Below are positions 9,340 through 16,318 of a stretch of DNA of 64,000 nt, one piece after another. Made by a program: the position numbers and the translations under genes. The notes beneath the pieces are model-generated. The model saw only the letters and a program-made list of their open reading frames with translations. It was not told the DNA's origin and made no database searches. The stretch is taken from positions 2,783,501 through 2,847,500 of the forward strand of contig NZ_CP103300.1 of assembly GCF_025562755.1 (NCBI RefSeq), in the 5' to 3' direction. The DNA comes from Endozoicomonas euniceicola. Lineage in GTDB: Bacteria > Pseudomonadota > Gammaproteobacteria > Pseudomonadales > Endozoicomonadaceae. Position 1 is the first letter of the stretch, and each line of letters starts with the position of its first letter.

Positions 9340-9553
9340 GACCAATCCCTCTTTTATAACAAGGCTCGAAAAACCTGCGATACGCAAACACCAAATATTC
9401 AGGCGACTATAGCAGTTCCGATATTATTATCGTCTATATCTGTGGCTCTTGCTGGTTGCAATCAGAAAGAAGATGGTCAAGCATAAGCGCCTGACAGTGG
9501 CGTAAGAAAAAATATCCGGCAAACGGCTAGACAGTGAAGAGGTGGCGACGATC

Positions 9554-10255
9554 CTAATCAAGCCAAAAGTCCGGGAGTAAGTCTTCGGCTTGAATTGGAT
9601 CGTTGCTTTCACTTCTATTACCCGCAGCAGTATTATCGCGTAACTCATGCTGTATCGCTGGAAACATATCAGCGATAGATTCCTCCAAGGGCGGATAGCT
9701 GATCTCCGTGAATGCTGTCTGTTCTCCCTCCTGAATGACAGTTGTGAAAGTAGCGGCAGGCGCATACCGATTCACGGAACAGGCCGTTCCGTGAGAAGAC
9801 GCTATGTTGCTTATGGTCGTAACACTGCTCAAGGAGGCGATGGTCTGGGTTGTTGTCATCACTATACCCGTTGGCTCTAGCTGAGAATGGACTGTGGTAA
9901 CAGTACAGGTTCCTTGATTTGAATGGTTTTTGCCTCTGTGTATCCTGAGATTTTGGGCTGTAGTGTAGCTGTTATAACAATCCAGGCAGTGGAAAGGTTT
10001 ATTACCGATATGACTTTTTATATGGCGATCCAGGTTACTTTTGTCAGCAAAGCGTTTATTACAAGCTCGGCACTTATAAGGTTTTTCGCCGGTATGGATT
10101 CGCTCATGCTTTTTAAAATTGCTCTGGGTCGCAAAAGCTTTAGGACAAATCGGACACCGAAAAGGTTTTTCGCCACTATGAGTTCGCATATGTTCGGTGA
10201 AACAACTGCGTGACCGAAAAACTTTTAGACATACTTCACAGGTAACTGCTGGCAT
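9554..10255 (-). CDS. C2H2 zinc-finger protein, tandem copy 2 (B type)
   Basis: This 233-residue paralogue starts at the ATG at 10255 with the same GAGGGA-type ribosome site. Its four fingers are CEVC..HMRTH, CPIC..HERIH, CRAC..HIKSH and CLDC..HRGKNH, linked by SGEKPF and TGEKPY. Finger 3 differs from copy 1 in the predicted recognition helix (FADKSNLDRH against FADRSSLNRH), so DNA specificity may differ. The tail keeps EPTGIVMTTTQTI and the FTEISYPPLEESIADMFP block. Wording such as VNRYAPAATF is shared with the broken copy 4 rather than with copies 1 and 3. The frame is intact to LLPDFWLD. Confidence 0.88.
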   Translation of the reverse strand: MPAVTCEVCLKVFRSRSCFTEHMRTHSGEKPFRCPICPKAFATQSNFKKHERIHTGEKPYKCRACNKRFADKSNLDRHIKSHIGNKPFHCLDCYNSYTTAQNLRIHRGKNHSNQGTCTVTTVHSQLEPTGIVMTTTQTIASLSSVTTISNIASSHGTACSVNRYAPAATFTTVIQEGEQTAFTEISYPPLEESIADMFPAIQHELRDNTAAGNRSESNDPIQAEDLLPDFWLD

Positions 10256-10469
10256 GACCAATCCCTCTTTTATAACAAGGCTCGAAAAACCTGTGCTAAG
10301 CAAACACCAAATATTCAGGCGAATATAGCGGTTCCGGTATTATTATCGTCTATATCTGAGGCTCTTGCTGGTTGCAATCAGAAAGAAGATGGTTAAGCAT
10401 AAGCGCCTGACAGTGGCATAAGAAAAAATCTCCGGCAAACGGCTAGACAGTGAAGAGGTGGCGACGATC

Positions 10470-11174
10470 TTAATCAAGCCAAAAGTCCGGGAGTAAGTCT
10501 TCGGCTTGAATTGGATCGTTGCTTTCACTTCTGTTACCCGTAGCAGTATTATCGCGTAACTCATGCTGTATTGCTGGAAACATCTCAGCGATAGATTCCT
10601 CCAACGGCGGATAGCTGATCTCCGTGAATGCTGTTTGTTCTCCCTTCTGAATGACAGTTCTGAAAGTGGCGGCAGGCATATACTGAGTCACGGAACAGGC
10701 CTCTCCGAGAGAAGACGCTATGTTGCTTATGGCCGTAGCACTGTTCGAGGAGGTGATGGTCTGGGTTGTTGTCATCACTACACCCGTTGGCTCTACCTGA
10801 GAATGGACTGTGGTAAAAGTACTGATTACTTGATTTGAATGTTTTTTGCCTCTGTGTCTCCTGAGATTTTGGGCTGAAGCGTAGATTTTAGTACAATCCT
10901 GGCAGTGGAAAGCTTGTTTATTACTGATATGAATTTTTCTATGGCGATTCAGGGTACTACTGTCAGCAAAGCATCTACGACAAGTTTCACACTCATAAGG
11001 TTTCTCGCCGCTATGGATTCGCTTATGCTTTCTAAAATTGCTCTCGGTCGAAAAAGCTTTAGGACAAATCGGACACTGAAAAGGTTTATCGCCAGTATGA
11101 GTTCGCATATGTTCGGTTAAACGACTCTTTGACCGAAAAGCATTTTTACATACATCACAGATAACTTGTGGCAT
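10470..11174 (-). CDS. C2H2 zinc-finger protein, tandem copy 3 (A type)
   Basis: The product is 234 residues from the ATG at 11174. The four fingers are CDVC..HMRTH, CPIC..HKRIH, CETC..HRKIH and CQDC..HRGKKH, with TGDKPF and SGEKPY linkers. It is closest to copy 1: they share CETCRRCFAD, HISNKQ, VTQYMPAATF and KGEQTAFTEI. Finger 3 is FADSSTLNRH. The acidic tail block SYPPLEESIAEMFPAIQHE is conserved. The frame is intact, which argues that at least three copies are under some constraint or are recent. Confidence 0.88.
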   Translation of the reverse strand: MPQVICDVCKNAFRSKSRLTEHMRTHTGDKPFQCPICPKAFSTESNFRKHKRIHSGEKPYECETCRRCFADSSTLNRHRKIHISNKQAFHCQDCTKIYASAQNLRRHRGKKHSNQVISTFTTVHSQVEPTGVVMTTTQTITSSNSATAISNIASSLGEACSVTQYMPAATFRTVIQKGEQTAFTEISYPPLEESIAEMFPAIQHELRDNTATGNRSESNDPIQAEDLLPDFWLD

Positions 11175-11565
11175 GACCAACCCCTCTTTTATAACAAGGC
11201 TCGAAAAGCCTGCGCTACGCAAACACCAGATTTTCAGGCGACTATAGCGGTTCCGGTATTATTATCGTCTATATCTGTGGCTCTTGCTGGTTGCAATCAG
11301 AAAGAAGATGGTTAAGCATAAGCGCCTGACAGTGGCGTAAGAAAAACTCTCCGGCAAGCGGGTAGACAGTAAGGAGGTGGCGAAGATCCTAATCAAGCCA
11401 AAAGTCCGGGAGTCAGTCCGTGGCTTCAGTTAGATCGTTATTTTCACTTTCATTGCCCGTAGCAATATTATCAAGTGATTCATGCTGTATTGCAGGAAAC
11501 ATCTCATCGATAGATTCCTCCACCGGCGGATAGCTGATATCCGTGACTACTCTTGATTAAAACCG

Positions 11566-11586
11566 CAACGAACGCAACATTCGTTG
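11566..11586 (-). other. Hairpin at the tnpB 3' end, possible guide-RNA end
   Basis: A perfect 7-bp stem (CAACGAA with TTCGTTG) with a 7-base loop lies 7 bp beyond the tnpB stop and about 20 bp inside the inferred element end. In IS607 and IS200/IS605 elements this region encodes the omega RNA that guides TnpB. The identity is inferred from position and structure only. Confidence 0.4.
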
Positions 11587-11592
11587 TTATGA

Positions 11593-12843
11593 TTAAGGCT
11601 CAAGCTGCCTTGTTAGATTTTTAAGAAGGACGTTTCTCGCACCGTTGATGTCTCTGTCAACGGTGAAACCATTGCCTTTTATAACTTTTGATGAACCAAG
11701 CCGATCATCAATACTGCCATCCCATGAGCGGGTCTTTGACGTGTACGCTTCATTGCAATCCACAACGTGCTTTCCGTACTTTCTGGCGTACCACTTCAAA
11801 CGCACCTTAAACCCGTAATGATTGAGATCTAGCATCTGGCGGCAGGTATTCCGGCGTATGGTACGCACCTTTTTGTCTTTTCGTGTGACCATACCCCTCG
11901 TCTCGAAAGACGGCAGAAAGATAACGTCATAATTGGATACAAGCTCGAACGCCAGTCGGTTATGCAAGTCCAGAATAATGTCATCTTTCTTGCACTTGAG
12001 GCGGTTAATCTCTTTGTCAAAGTTGACAATACGATCCTGCGCCCACTGAGGCATGTCAGGAAACTTTATGCCTTTTTGGGTGTTCAGAATCTTTTGTTTT
12101 TGCCCAATGAGATTGTCAACTCGTTTCATAAGCGGGAACAACTTTTTTTTGGCAAAGTCATTTCCTGCAATTAAAGCCTCTTTATCGCTGAAACAGGTAG
12201 CAAAAGTTCGCACTCCGGGGTCTATCCCAACACACTTCACTGCGCCTTGGATATCGGCATTGAGTTCTATGTGTTGTTGAACCTGAATGAACCAGCGCCC
12301 TTTGTCACAGGTAATAACGCATGATTTACCAATGGCTTCGGCAGGCACTTCTTCCGTTAGATGGATTCTGCCCAACGCATTAACGCAAGGGTTCAATCCC
12401 TTTGGCAGTCTATCAATAGAGAATGAGTGCCTGCTTCCTTTACGGCTCTTAAAACTTATTTCTGAGAAACCTTCACTTGCCCCTTTGAGTTTTTTGTTTT
12501 TACTGCAAACAGACTTGAATGTTGTCGCTGCCGCTAGTGTTCCATTATCTGAAATAATAGAGTTATAAGCCCGTCCATTGTCTTTTTGCTCCTTCTCCAC
12601 CTGAGCCTTTATCGACGGGCGCATATTAATAAATTTACCATTTTCGTCCTTGTATTTGTCATTGCGGAACCGCTCTACAGCCAGGTTGTAAGAACGCCTG
12701 TAAAGAGCAAGTGCATCCCTGTAGGCCGGTTCATTCTCCGGGTAAATTCTGATCCTTTTTGATGCTACGATCTTTGCGCCTTTTAGCGGAACGCTGTCCG
12801 TAGTGGCTGTTGCAGAACGAGGTAATGAAACCGATAAGCTCAT
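11593..12843 (-). CDS. tnpB: TnpB RNA-guided endonuclease-like protein (IS607 type)
   Basis: The open frame runs back to 13146, but its first ~100 codons are antisense-like sequence over tnpA. The TnpB-like part begins around 12780 with KIVASKRIRIYPENE, so I place the start at the ATG at 12843 (about 416 residues). The RuvC-like nuclease residues are present: D in GIDPGVRTFAT, E in FLPSFETRGM and D in DRDINGARN. The segment that in many TnpB proteins holds a four-Cys zinc ribbon reads AYTSKTRSWDG here and lacks those cysteines, a variant type. TnpB cuts DNA under guide RNA control and helps retain the element. It overlaps tnpA by 113 bases. Confidence 0.85.
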   Translation of the reverse strand: MSLSVSLPRSATATTDSVPLKGAKIVASKRIRIYPENEPAYRDALALYRRSYNLAVERFRNDKYKDENGKFINMRPSIKAQVEKEQKDNGRAYNSIISDNGTLAAATTFKSVCSKNKKLKGASEGFSEISFKSRKGSRHSFSIDRLPKGLNPCVNALGRIHLTEEVPAEAIGKSCVITCDKGRWFIQVQQHIELNADIQGAVKCVGIDPGVRTFATCFSDKEALIAGNDFAKKKLFPLMKRVDNLIGQKQKILNTQKGIKFPDMPQWAQDRIVNFDKEINRLKCKKDDIILDLHNRLAFELVSNYDVIFLPSFETRGMVTRKDKKVRTIRRNTCRQMLDLNHYGFKVRLKWYARKYGKHVVDCNEAYTSKTRSWDGSIDDRLGSSKVIKGNGFTVDRDINGARNVLLKNLTRQLEP

Positions 12844-13297
12844 GGGTATCAAAGGCTTCACCGGAACCATTCGAGTCATCCAAAACTTCGATTTGTCCTC
12901 CTGATAATTCAACGAGCCACTTGATAAGTTCGAATCCTGATCGTGCGAGCCTGTCTTTTGTGGTAACCACAATGTGGGTTGGATGGTCGCACATCGCTGA
13001 TTCCAGAATGGTTTGCAGTCCTTTTCGTTTAAAGTTGAAAGCACTGGCAATGTCACTGATAAATTCTGCGTCAGGATACCTTTCGAGCAAGCGTCGCCTT
13101 TGCGTAGCAATGGAAGATTTTTGCTTCCCTGAGCTAACCCTTGCATAGCATATCTTCCTCTGCTGGTTGATGAATATGCGGTAGTGCCCCCCGCTCGTTT
13201 GCATTATTTTCTCGTAATGACCGCTTTCGATCTTTCGCCTTATTGTCTGGGTTGTTACGCCCTCAATCTTGGCAAGTTTGGTTGTGGATACCCACAA
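12731..13297 (-). CDS. tnpA: IS607-type serine recombinase TnpA
   Basis: The 188-residue transposase has a MerR-like N-terminal helix-turn-helix (STTKLAKIEGVTTQTIRRKI, residues 4-23). A serine-recombinase catalytic domain follows: YARVSSGKQ has the nucleophilic Ser near residue 56, and TKDRLARSGFELI is the typical Arg-containing motif. This HTH-before-catalytic order defines IS607 TnpA. The frame is complete. The product catalyses excision and integration without long target specificity. Confidence 0.92.
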   Translation of the reverse strand: MWVSTTKLAKIEGVTTQTIRRKIESGHYEKIMQTSGGHYRIFINQQRKICYARVSSGKQKSSIATQRRRLLERYPDAEFISDIASAFNFKRKGLQTILESAMCDHPTHIVVTTKDRLARSGFELIKWLVELSGGQIEVLDDSNGSGEAFDTHELIGFITSFCNSHYGQRSAKRRKDRSIKKDQNLPGE

Positions 13298-13928
13298 AAT
13301 AAACGCCTCTGGCTATCTATGTTGTTGTCAGTATAACAAGTTATGTTGCGATTGTTGCATTTTTATTTAACTGTTTGTTCTCCCTCCTGAAAAACAGTTG
13401 AGAAAGTGGCGGCAGGCGCATACCGATTCACGGAACAGGCCGTTCCGTGAGAAGACACTATGTTGCTTATGGCCGTAACACTGCTCAAGGAGGCGATGGT
13501 CTGGGTTGTTGTCATCACTATACCCGTTGGCTCTACCTGAGAATGGACTGTGGTAACAGCACTGGTTCCTTGATTTGAATGGTGTTTTTTTCTGTGTGCC
13601 GTGAGGTTGATGGCTGAAGTGTAGCTTTTATCACAATTCGGGCAGCGAAAAGGTTTATTACCGGTATGACTTTGTTTATGGCGATTAAAGTTACTTTTGT
13701 CAGAAAAGCGTTTATTACAAATTTCGCACTCATAAGGTTTTTCACCGGTATGGATTCGCTTATGTCTTATAAAATTTCTCTCACTTGCAAAAGCTTTAAA
13801 ACAAAACGGACACTGAAGAGGTTTTGCACCGGTATGACTTCGCATGTGTTCGGTGAAATGGTGGGGCGACTAACAAACTTTCTTACATACCGCACAGGTT
13901 ATTTTTGGCATGATCAATACTCCATAAC

Positions 13929-14177
13929 ATGGCTCGAAAAACCTGTGTTAAGCAAACACCAGATTTTCAGGCGTCTATAGCGGTTCTGGTATTATTATCG
14001 TCTATACCTGTGGTTCTTGCTGGTTGCAATCAGAAAAGACAACGGCATGAAACCGGGCAAGCCAGAAAGAAAGGTGAATTTAGCAGATTACCGGAGAAAC
14101 TCTGCCGAATTGTCGGAGAATCACAACAAGAGACACCCGAATTATTTATCAGGCGGATAAGGGGAATTGATTCCTAA
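13929..14177 (+). CDS. Small lipoprotein-like ORF, possible ancestral copy
   Basis: The 82-residue frame has a hydrophobic stretch ending in a good lipobox (SIAVLVLLSSIPVVLAGC, Cys near 32), followed by a basic, polar tail. There is no clear ribosome site before the ATG, so expression is uncertain. Units 1-3 of the tandem array keep the same signal region up to GCNQK, but their ATG is AAG and the frame runs straight into the def tail and stops. This is therefore the only copy with a natural downstream sequence and probably marks the original right-hand edge of the duplicated unit. It overlaps the convergent downstream gene by four bases. It may be a decayed or spurious gene. Confidence 0.35.
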   Translation: MARKTCVKQTPDFQASIAVLVLLSSIPVVLAGCNQKRQRHETGQARKKGEFSRLPEKLCRIVGESQQETPELFIRRIRGIDS

Positions 14178-15199
14178 ACGTTTAAGTCTGGCATTATCTG
14201 CAATAGCTGTTTCTTAAGTTCACAAAAATCCTCAGGGTCTTTATCTTCATCATCAATGCTAATGTTGAGCTCCTCAAGCTCGTCATTACACCCTTTTTCA
14301 GCAATCTCCAATATATAGTTCCCGATAGTACGACTCAGAAAATCATAACCATACTTCGGTAAAGCATCGGAATATCCCCTGATGAAAATGTTGATAATTA
14401 TGGGGAGACAGGTGTTATTGACACCACAGACTTCCTCTCCAACAGGGTCATCGAACAGTTCAATGATTGCATACATATAGTGCTTTACTGGAATATCAAC
14501 CTGATAGAGTTCATGGTCCAGAGGGTAATCAATCAGGTAAATAGTATCCTGAGTTTCATCATAAAGCTCATTAAAGCCATTTCTGTCTTCAAGGTAGATC
14601 TGTGCAGGACGTTCAAGAATATCTTCTCCCTTTTTTGGAATGTTATCCGGATCAAAATTCAAAAGAGCGGATACCTGAGCGTATCGATAAAGAGCCTTAT
14701 AAAACATTACTGAGTCTGTGGATCGTTCAGCCTTGATATACTGCTCAACCACTGAATCAATCGTCTTGCCGGGAACAAAAGGATAACTGGCAACATAATA
14801 CAAACTACCATCATAAATAAAAAAAGCAGCCCGATCCGCAAAGACGATTTTTCCATTGACTTTTTCCAGGAGGGCATACTTCTCAGGCTGTGCTTTCAGT
14901 TCCCATTCATATTCAAAGTGTTTTGGCTTTTCATCTTCCAGGTCGACAGAGACTATTTTCACAAACCAGTCCTTCCCAGAGGATTTAACTGAAAACACAG
15001 TGTCATGCTGAGTACTGCTAGCGCGATCAAAACTGAGCTGACGAATATCCTTTGCCTTGCCTTCAAAGAGGTGCCAGACCGCCATGCTTTTATTTGGCTG
15101 ATACCCAAGCTGTACGGCTTCATCAGGGAAGCCGACCAGATTTGCCTCAATACGGCTTATAACCAGAAGCAGAAGAAACAGTAGCGGTAGTTTTTTCAT
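14174..15199 (-). CDS. Secreted protein, possibly kinase-like, unknown function
   Basis: The product is 341 residues from the ATG at 15199 (AAGG eight bases upstream; another ATG is at 15205). It starts with a Sec signal peptide (MKKLPLLFLLLLVISRIEA). Several elements suggest a divergent protein-kinase fold. VFSVKSSGKDWFVKIVSV resembles the beta-2/beta-3 strands with the ATP-binding Lys. LEDRNGFNEL has the catalytic-loop Asp and Asn at the usual D-x4-N spacing. YLIDYPLDHE sits where the DFG Asp is expected. No HRD motif or glycine-rich loop is clear. Two CysS (VCGVNNTCLP) could form a disulfide after export. It sits in the accessory block between def and fmt. A secreted kinase acting on host proteins is speculation. 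Confidence 0.7.
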   Translation of the reverse strand: MKKLPLLFLLLLVISRIEANLVGFPDEAVQLGYQPNKSMAVWHLFEGKAKDIRQLSFDRASSTQHDTVFSVKSSGKDWFVKIVSVDLEDEKPKHFEYEWELKAQPEKYALLEKVNGKIVFADRAAFFIYDGSLYYVASYPFVPGKTIDSVVEQYIKAERSTDSVMFYKALYRYAQVSALLNFDPDNIPKKGEDILERPAQIYLEDRNGFNELYDETQDTIYLIDYPLDHELYQVDIPVKHYMYAIIELFDDPVGEEVCGVNNTCLPIIINIFIRGYSDALPKYGYDFLSRTIGNYILEIAEKGCNDELEELNISIDDEDKDPEDFCELKKQLLQIMPDLNV

Positions 15200-15361
15200 G
15201 CCCATATCCTTACGGAGTATTTGTAGTTATATCGGCCTTTACTTCTCTCCAGTTGACTCAGGCCATCGAAATTTTACACTGTCGACGGGTTTCCTTATCA
15301 TCCACGGTCATCTCCTATATTTCCGCTACTGCGGAGCCATTCATAAGTCCCGAATATCGAA

Positions 15362-16318
15362 ATGAAAAGCCTGAAAATCGTCTTTGCCGGTACGCCGGAG
15401 TTTGCCAGTGCGCATCTGCAAGCTGTACTCGATACACATCATGAAGTCATTGCTGTCTACACACAGCCAGACCGCCCGGCCGGGCGGGGACGCAAACTGA
15501 AGCCAGGCCCGGTGAAAGAGCTGGCACAGCAGCACAACATTCCGGTTTACCAGCCAAAGACACTGCGTGATGAAGCCGCACAGCAGGAACTGGCAGACCT
15601 GAACGCCGATCTGATGATCGTTGTCGCTTACGGACTGATACTGCCCCAGGTCGTTCTGGATACCCCAAAACACGGCTGCATCAATGTGCATGGCTCTATT
15701 CTGCCTCGCTGGCGCGGTGCAGCCCCTATTCAGCGGGCGATTGCAGCCGGTGATAAAGAGTCCGGCGTCACGATAATGCAAATGGATGCCGGACTGGATA
15801 CGGGTGACATGCTGATCAAGGCCCACTGCCCAATCAATGAATCGGATACCTCTTCAGATCTGCACGACCGACTTATTGAAGTGGGTCAGCCAGCCTTGGT
15901 CGCAGCGCTTGACGGGATTGCCGAAGACACTCTGATCGCTGAAAAGCAAGACGATGCTGAGGCCTGCTATGCCCACAAGATGAGCAAGGAAGAAGCCAGG
16001 ATTGACTGGAGCCGCCCGGTTTCAGAACTGCACAACCTGGTGCGGGCATTTAACCCATGGCCTGTTGCAACCGCTGAATTTGAGGGTTTGGCGATTCGGA
16101 TCTGGGAAGCCAGCGTCGTAGATGACGCTGTCACTAACGAGTCAGACAAGGGGCCAGGCACCCTGCTCAGAGCCGATAAGAAAGGGCTGGATATCGTCTG
16201 CCAAAGCGGTATCCTGCGCGTTACCAAAGTACAACTTCCCGGTAGCAAAGCGATGTCTGTCAGCGACCTGCTGAATAGCAAAAAAGAGTTGTTCACAACC
16301 GGAAAACGGTTCAGCTAA
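15362..16318 (+). CDS. fmt: Methionyl-tRNA formyltransferase Fmt
   Basis: Fmt (318 residues) formylates initiator Met-tRNA using 10-formyl-THF. The formyltransferase domain has FAGTPEFA at the start, QPDRPAGRG, and the catalytic triad N108, H110 (INVHGSILPRWRGAAPIQ) and D146 (MDAGLDTGD). The C-terminal OB-like domain begins near residue 205 with WSRPVSELHNLVRAFNPWP. It overlaps rsmB by one base (TAATG) and heads fmt-rsmB-trkA-trkH. Its usual upstream neighbour def is displaced by the zinc-finger block. Confidence 0.98.
   Translation: MKSLKIVFAGTPEFASAHLQAVLDTHHEVIAVYTQPDRPAGRGRKLKPGPVKELAQQHNIPVYQPKTLRDEAAQQELADLNADLMIVVAYGLILPQVVLDTPKHGCINVHGSILPRWRGAAPIQRAIAAGDKESGVTIMQMDAGLDTGDMLIKAHCPINESDTSSDLHDRLIEVGQPALVAALDGIAEDTLIAEKQDDAEACYAHKMSKEEARIDWSRPVSELHNLVRAFNPWPVATAEFEGLAIRIWEASVVDDAVTNESDKGPGTLLRADKKGLDIVCQSGILRVTKVQLPGSKAMSVSDLLNSKKELFTTGKRFS

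Larger units (their letters stand above)
11547..13370 (-). mobile_element. IS607-family insertion sequence (tnpA + tnpB)
   Basis: Comparison with the uninterrupted zinc-finger copies fixes the ends: homology to the gene stops after CCGTGA at 11546 and resumes at CTGTTTGTTC at 13371. The roughly 1.82-kb insert holds a serine-recombinase tnpA and an overlapping tnpB, the standard IS607 layout. No target duplication is obvious, as expected for IS607 elements. A 7-bp hairpin (CAACGAA/TTCGTTG, 11566-11586) lies just past the tnpB stop, where these elements usually encode the 3' part of the TnpB guide RNA. Confidence 0.9.
11413..13911 (-). pseudogene. C2H2 zinc-finger gene, tandem copy 4, disrupted
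   Basis: The start ATG at 13911 leads into MPKITCAVCKKVC and then a TAG (13870-13872) where the intact copies have Arg in finger 1. Downstream in the same frame, fingers 2-4 are intact (CPFC, CEIC, CPNC) and the B-type tail VNRYAPAATF follows. At about 13370 the frame runs into an IS607-family element. The 3' part resumes at about 11546 with VTDISYPPVEESIDEMFP and ends early at TGA 11413-11415, where the intact copies have Leu. So there are two nonsense changes plus an insertion. A fragment from Met at 13845 to 13363 (160 codons) remains open and could in principle make a three-finger protein ending in QEGEQTVK. Confidence 0.88.
8546..14036. repeat. Four tandem copies of a ~0.92-kb zinc-finger unit
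   Basis: The same landmark (the ATGGTTAAGC of the def tail) occurs at 8551, 9473 (one base changed), 10389 and 11308, giving units of 922, 916 and 919 bp. The fourth is enlarged by an IS607 element and ends near 14036. Each unit runs: def 3' tail and TAA on +, a C2H2 zinc-finger gene on -, then a short lipoprotein-signal-like stretch on + ending at GGTTGCAATCAGAAA, which joins directly to the next def tail. The joint has only about 4-5 bp of shared sequence (AGAA), so the first duplication looks like illegitimate recombination. Units 1 and 3 resemble each other more than their neighbours, as do 2 and 4, implying that an A-B dimer was later duplicated. Confidence 0.93.

Noticed and set aside
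12844..13146. Upstream extension of the TnpB frame (about 100 codons)
   Set aside because: It lies over tnpA in another frame and has no TnpB-like sequence; IS607 TnpB normally starts near the end of tnpA.
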